34,649 bases of DNA from CAYXRK01 sp964467615 (GTDB taxonomy: Bacteria > Hydrogenedentota > Hydrogenedentia > Hydrogenedentales > GCA-2746185): assembly GCA_964467615.1 (NCBI GenBank), contig CAYXRK010000027.1, positions 1-34,649 on the forward strand. The letters are read 5' to 3'. Positions 31,143 to 34,649 of this stretch are shown here, in pieces (positions within the stretch are counted from its first letter, which is position 1; the number at the start of each line of letters is the position of its first letter). Under the pieces are notes generated by a model. It searched no databases, was not told the DNA's origin, and saw nothing but the letters and a program-made list of their open reading frames with translations. Made by a program: the position numbers and the translations under genes.

Positions 31143-31816
31143 TTCGCCAATCGCACGTACTCATTGTCTCGCTCGTTGTAATGGCCGTTTGTTTGGCACA
31201 AGAGAACAGCAAACCAACGTGCCGTATCGAAGCGGGGATATTCCGTGTCCCACGCACCGACATCGACACAATCGGCATTCGCAACGAGGCTGACGCGGAC
31301 TCTGAAATCGAGATTTGGCGCCCAGGGGAGCCATATAGCGTGATCGATCCCTCCACCACGATTGGCGAATTGAACGCGTTAATGTTCACCCTCAACGAAA
31401 ATGACGCGACCGTCGGCAATGAAAACAGTGAGGTCCTTCGGATTGGGTTTCCACAAATCATCAATAAATTGAACGAAGAAGCCTCAATCAAAATCCAGAC
31501 GCCCGTAAGCTATTTCGATCCGAACGATGATGGGACGTTTATGCTCAACGCGGAATTGAATCAAGGCATGGAATTGGGAGTCACGGTTACGCTTCTCGAC
31601 GATGGCCATCTTGTGATGGGGATAAATCTGTCAGTTGAGTATTTCGATAGTCGCGAGAAACTCGAAGGCGTCGAACTCGATGTCGGACGCCCTGTCATGA
31701 ACAAGACCGAGGTCGTTAACACCATCCGAGTGGCGCAAGGCCAAACTTCCGTTCAAGTCGTCGATTCCGGCGAACAGGGTCTCCTCCTGCTTCTGCTCAA
31801 AGCATCCGTCCGATAG
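31139..31816 (+). CDS. Exported protein with secretin-like beta-domain
   Basis: 225 residues with signal peptide MIRQSHVLIVSLVVMAVCLAQ. Residues 75-220 look like a short secretin domain: ASIKIQTPVSYF (A-x-I-x-x-G-x-x-P-Y-type strand), MELGVTVTLLDDGHLVMGINLSV (the G-V-x-L-x-V..DG-x-I-x-L-x-I pattern), and TIRVAQGQTSVQVVDSGEQGLLLLL (the V-x-V-x-x-G-x-T-x-x-I-x-G hairpin). It lacks the N0-N3 domains and S-domain of full secretins, so it is either a minimal relative or a lookalike. Last gene of the sigma operon, followed by palindromic repeats. Confidence 0.5.
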   Translation: MIRQSHVLIVSLVVMAVCLAQENSKPTCRIEAGIFRVPRTDIDTIGIRNEADADSEIEIWRPGEPYSVIDPSTTIGELNALMFTLNENDATVGNENSEVLRIGFPQIINKLNEEASIKIQTPVSYFDPNDDGTFMLNAELNQGMELGVTVTLLDDGHLVMGINLSVEYFDSREKLEGVELDVGRPVMNKTEVVNTIRVAQGQTSVQVVDSGEQGLLLLLLKASVR

Positions 31817-31840
31817 GCCTCCCCGCCTCCTCACTCAAAC

Positions 31841-31912
31841 CGTAGCGCCGATTTCCTAATCGGCGGGGGCGGGGGGTGCGGGCGTTACGCCGATTGGGAA
31901 ATCGGCGCTACG
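31841..31912. repeat. 16-bp perfect inverted repeat of the GATTGGGAAATCGG family
   Basis: CGTAGCGCCGATTTCC (31841-31856) and its exact complement (31897-31912) enclose a G-rich spacer, 24 bp after the last sigma-operon gene. The spacer includes ATCGGCG and a partial copy of the core. It may act as a terminator. Confidence 0.85.
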
Positions 31913-31974
31913 GGGCACCGAAGGGGGAATTTGGATTGTGGAGGAGGCGGTAGAATAGTTGTGTGACGTGGGGC

Positions 31975-32005
31975 TACGCCGATTGGGAAATCGGGGCTAC
32001 GATGC
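31975..32005. repeat. Third copy of the GATTGGGAAATCGG repeat
   Basis: TACGCCGATTGGGAAATCGG with GGCTACGATGC following, 7 bp before the end of the M32 peptidase gene (32012). It matches the right half of the element at 28703-28752. Confidence 0.8.
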
Positions 32006-32011
32006 GCCCCG

Positions 32012-33517
32012 TCAGCTTTTCAGGCCGTACAGCGCCAGGTACTTCCTTTCGAGGTAGCGCAAATAGGGGCCCGATTCGGGCGGGCGGCCAGTTGCGTCGT
32101 GGACAATTTCCGGCGCGGTCTTGCGCCGGCCATGCCGGTGTACGTGCTCGCGCAGCCACCCGAGCAACGGTTGGAACTCGCCGCGTTCGATCGAATTCCA
32201 AACTCCCGGGACGTCGCTCTCGATTTGCTCGAAAAGCTGTGCCGAGTACAAATTTCCCAATGCGTACGTCGGGAAATATCCCATCAGCCCCTCGGACCAA
32301 TGCACGTCCTGCAAGCAGCCGCGCGCGTCATCTGGAACGTCGAGGCCGAGATAACGTTTGAACTTCGCGTTCCACGCCTCCGGCAAATCGCGCACCGCCA
32401 ACGTGCCTTCGATCAGCGCCTTCTCCAACTCGAACCGCAGAAAGATATGAAGATTGTACGTACATTCGTCCGCCTCGACTCGGATATACGAGGGTCGCAC
32501 CGCGTTCACCGCACGGTAAATGTTCGTGACCGAATTCGCGTTCGCCGCGAGTTGGAACCCGGCCAGGAAGTCGTTCGCGTAATGCCGCCAGAACGGCAGG
32601 CTCCTGCCGATGATGTTTTCCCAAAGCCGCGATTGGCTCTCGTGAATTCCCAGCGACGCCGCGGACGCCAGCAGGCTGCGCTCGTCACGCGCGGGAAAGC
32701 CCTGCTCGTAGAGCGCGTGACCGCCTTCGTGCAACGAACCGGTCAGCGCCGCAAACGGATCGCGCGGATCGACCCGCGTTGTGACGCGCACGTCGTACAG
32801 CCCGAAGTTCGTCGTAAATGGGTGTACCGATCGGTCTTGCCGGCCAGCGTCGAAGTCGTAGCCGATGTCGCCCAGCACCCGCAGCGTGAACGCCCACTGC
32901 GCATCGGCGTTCCATTCACGCTCGGTCCACTTGGTGTCCGGCTGCTGCGGGCTGGCCATGATCCGTTCGAGCAGCGCCGACTGCTTCGGGGCGAGGTCGC
33001 CGAAGACCCGCTCCAGGTGCTCGGCCGTCATGCCGCGCTCGTAGTCCTCTATCAGCGCGTTGTACGGCGTGCCTTGATAGCCCAGGAGATCCGCCCTCTG
33101 ACGGAGCAGATCGACGAGGCGTTCGAGGTGCGGGCGGAACGTGATGAACTTCGAGTCCTTCCGCGCCTTCACCCACGCCTCATACGCGTCGCTCCGTTCT
33201 CGCGCGAACCGCTCGACAAACTCGGTCGGAAGCCGCGTCGCGCGGTCGTAATCGTACTTCGCTTCGGCGGCAAGCTTGACGTCGTCGGCGTTCAACGAAG
33301 CGTCATCGGCCAGCCGCGCGAGCAGTTCGCCCGTCTCCGCGTCGGTGAACATGTCGTGTTCCGTCGCCGAGAGTGTCGCCAATTGCCGCCCGCGCGACGC
33401 CGCGCCCTTCGGCGGCATGTTCACTTCCTGGTCCCAATGCAACAGCGCAATCGCCGCGCGCATGTCGAGCACTTGACCCAGCTTCTCCTGCAGACGTTCA
33501 AGCGATGGATTGGACAT
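32012..33517 (-). CDS. M32-family metallocarboxypeptidase
   Basis: 501 residues, normal length for the family. GSLHEGGHALYEQG contains the zinc-binding HExxH (HEGGH), and GIHESQSRLWENIIGRS supplies the third ligand Glu and the family ESQSR motif. RVEADECTYNLHIFLRFE, ALIEG and the N-terminal LLHWDQEVNMPP are also diagnostic. It removes C-terminal amino acids from peptides in the cytoplasm. ATG at 33517 divergent from the thioredoxin-fold gene with 81 bp between. Confidence 0.96.
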   Translation of the reverse strand: MSNPSLERLQEKLGQVLDMRAAIALLHWDQEVNMPPKGAASRGRQLATLSATEHDMFTDAETGELLARLADDASLNADDVKLAAEAKYDYDRATRLPTEFVERFARERSDAYEAWVKARKDSKFITFRPHLERLVDLLRQRADLLGYQGTPYNALIEDYERGMTAEHLERVFGDLAPKQSALLERIMASPQQPDTKWTEREWNADAQWAFTLRVLGDIGYDFDAGRQDRSVHPFTTNFGLYDVRVTTRVDPRDPFAALTGSLHEGGHALYEQGFPARDERSLLASAASLGIHESQSRLWENIIGRSLPFWRHYANDFLAGFQLAANANSVTNIYRAVNAVRPSYIRVEADECTYNLHIFLRFELEKALIEGTLAVRDLPEAWNAKFKRYLGLDVPDDARGCLQDVHWSEGLMGYFPTYALGNLYSAQLFEQIESDVPGVWNSIERGEFQPLLGWLREHVHRHGRRKTAPEIVHDATGRPPESGPYLRYLERKYLALYGLKS

Positions 33518-33598
33518 AGCGATGATTCCGGGCCGGGCACTATATCAAACGGCCGGATAGTTCCTTTGTTATACTCCGCCGCCCAGGATTCTCGAGCA

Positions 33599-34168
33599 AT
33601 GCCAAAGCCCAACGTCATTCCCGAGCCGGATTGGCGCGCGATCTTCGCGGCGGCGAACACGTACGACCAGTGGCGCGCGCGCGGCGAGTATCCGAAAAAT
33701 CTCGAAGCGATGGAGACCATCCGCAAGGATCAAGTACTTGGTCCCGACGCGTGCGGGTTTCTCGCGCGGCTTGACCGCACCGTGAACGTCCTCGTCATGG
33801 CGGAAGACTGGTGTCCCGACGTCGTTCGCCACGTGCCGGTGCTCCAGAAAATGACGGAGTATTCGGGAAAATTAGTCGTTAGATATATAACTAGAGCAGA
33901 TAATCTAGATGTGCTCGTCCGCTTTCACACGAACGGGACCGAATCCGTCCCGAAAATGGGCTTCTTCAACGACGCCTTCGCGCTCTGTTGCCTCTGGGGC
34001 CCCATGCCGCGCGATTGCCGCGAACTCATCCAGCGCGGCCGCGCCTGCAACGATCTCAAACGCGCCCGCGAGAAGGTATTCGCACTCTACATCGAGGACG
34101 CCCAACGCGCCGAAGTCGTCCGCGAATTGATCGCATGCATCGACATCGCATCAGCCAAATCGCCGTGA
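33599..34168 (+). CDS. Thioredoxin-fold protein, CxxC reduced to one Cys
   Basis: 189 residues. TVNVLVMAEDWCPDVVRHVPVL (61-82) places the active-site turn at Cys72-Pro-Asp-Val75, so the second Cys of CxxC is missing; SVPKMGFF later carries the cis-proline-type loop. It resembles stand-alone thioredoxin-family proteins of unknown role. The ATG at 33599 is supported by homology starting just after; the much longer upstream frame is antisense to the M32 gene. TATACT (33570-33575) is a possible -10. Codons 91-104 (33869-33910) are strikingly AT-rich, unlike the rest of the gene. Confidence 0.78.
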   Translation: MPKPNVIPEPDWRAIFAAANTYDQWRARGEYPKNLEAMETIRKDQVLGPDACGFLARLDRTVNVLVMAEDWCPDVVRHVPVLQKMTEYSGKLVVRYITRADNLDVLVRFHTNGTESVPKMGFFNDAFALCCLWGPMPRDCRELIQRGRACNDLKRAREKVFALYIEDAQRAEVVRELIACIDIASAKSP

Positions 34169-34243
34169 CCCGCTCTAGAGTTCTTCGAGCGCGGCGATCA
34201 ACTCGGACAACCGATCCATGCGCGTTTCTTCTGTCGAGATCGA

Positions 34244-34649
34244 CTACGCCGCCCCGTTGCTGCCGGCGTACCACACGGAATTTGGGCCAATGAGGTCCGC
34301 GATTTGCCCGGCGAGTACGGGGCTGGCTTGCACGCGGCAGCCGCCCGAGGCCTGGACGATCGCCTCTTCGCGATCCGCAAGCAACACGTGCAAGTAGACC
34401 TCGCAATGACCTTCGAAACCACCGAGCAGCTTGGCCAATTTTTCGATGGTGTCGCTCTCTGGATCGACGCCATTGATTCGAATGTGCATGGACCGCGCTA
34501 GTTTAGCTTCGGCGTCCTCCATGGGCATCACGTCCTCAGCAACGAGCCCAGGCTGATCGCCTCGGTAGTTCACGCGCGCCCGGATCATCACGGGTTGGTC
34601 GGCGCGCAACAGGTTTCGCCGGCTTTCGTAGGTGTCCGAGAACACCGTC
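34244..34649 (-). CDS. dnaE: DNA polymerase III alpha subunit, C-terminal part (incomplete)
   Basis: The open frame enters from the right edge and gives 134 residues ending at a TAG (34246-34244). TVFSDTYESRRNLLRADQPVMIRARVNYRG with VAEDVMPMEDAEAKLARSMHIRI fits the OB-fold and tail of DnaE (the family has an xFxxxYExxxxLLxxxxPVxVxGxV strand). The catalytic PHP and palm domains lie outside the window. After the stop the same frame continues through MDRLSELIAALEEL to a second TAG at about 34180, so the tail may have been shortened. Confidence 0.8.
   Translation of the reverse strand, partial: TVFSDTYESRRNLLRADQPVMIRARVNYRGDQPGLVAEDVMPMEDAEAKLARSMHIRINGVDPESDTIEKLAKLLGGFEGHCEVYLHVLLADREEAIVQASGGCRVQASPVLAGQIADLIGPNSVWYAGSNGAA

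Noticed and set aside
32099..33598. N-terminal 500 codons of a plus-strand frame leading into the thioredoxin-fold gene
   Set aside because: This part is antisense to the M32 peptidase and without homology; only the section from 33599 is real.
34178..34243. Conserved-looking tail after the dnaE stop (MDRLSELIAALEEL in the same frame)
   Set aside because: Only about 21 codons and no independent start signal; might be a shortened DnaE tail, but cannot be supported as a gene.

Overview
The window is a GC-rich bacterial chromosome segment with densely packed genes on both strands. The best lineage clue is the secreted multidomain protein at 9659-14002. It ends in a long Gly-Glu (GEGEGE) spacer, then a Cys, a membrane helix and basic residues, a sorting-tail style I associate with Candidatus Hydrogenedentes and Lentisphaerae. 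The purSL fusion fits the wider Planctomycetes/Hydrogenedentes neighbourhood. The lineage is an inference; no marker here settles it.

Layout. 1-1533: decayed tyrosine-recombinase gene beside tRNA-Gln(CTG), the scar of an old integrative element. 1680-5589 (+): degenerate CPBP-type membrane protein, DCC-family thiol protein and hotdog thioesterase (probable operon), then a secreted DUF3500-type protein and an SDR dehydrogenase. 5775-8125 (+): two translationally coupled SPFH/band-7 proteins, the second probably a lipoprotein. 8142-9401 (-): YprB-like RNase H-fold exonuclease with TPR-like tail. 9538-9700: tRNA-Gly(GCC) and tRNA-Lys(CTT). 9659-14002 (-): FG-GAP/caspase-like/GEGEGE protein whose last codons run antisense through tRNA-Lys. 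14216-14863 (+): rpe. 15110-19269 (-): metallo-beta-lactamase hydrolase, small membrane protein, Tat-exported carboxylesterase and M20D amidohydrolase. 19437-21405 (+): an SDR stub coupled to a COG2426-type exporter, then thiH. 21664-23431 (+): fatty acid hydroxylase/sterol desaturase-type gene overlapping chrB, behind a very AT-rich near-consensus promoter. 23519-28375 (-): purM-purSL-purQ operon. 28797-31816 (+): ECF sigma factor, membrane-anchored anti-sigma-like protein and two exported proteins with secretin-like segments, all four overlapping end to start. 32012-33517 (-): M32 carboxypeptidase. 33599-34168 (+): thioredoxin-fold protein. 34244-34649 (-): 3' end of dnaE, cut by the window edge.

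How genes work together. Purine synthesis (purM, purSL, purQ) is the clearest pathway; rpe and thiH are isolated housekeeping genes. The sigma/anti-sigma/secretin-like module is the best candidate for an undescribed system: start-stop overlaps bind it into one transcription unit and copies of one palindromic repeat lie on both sides. Two families of short palindromic repeats sit in intergenic gaps: one with an 11-nt GAG-Y-S-TGTCGA loop and changing but complementary arms, the other built on GATTGGGAAATCGG.
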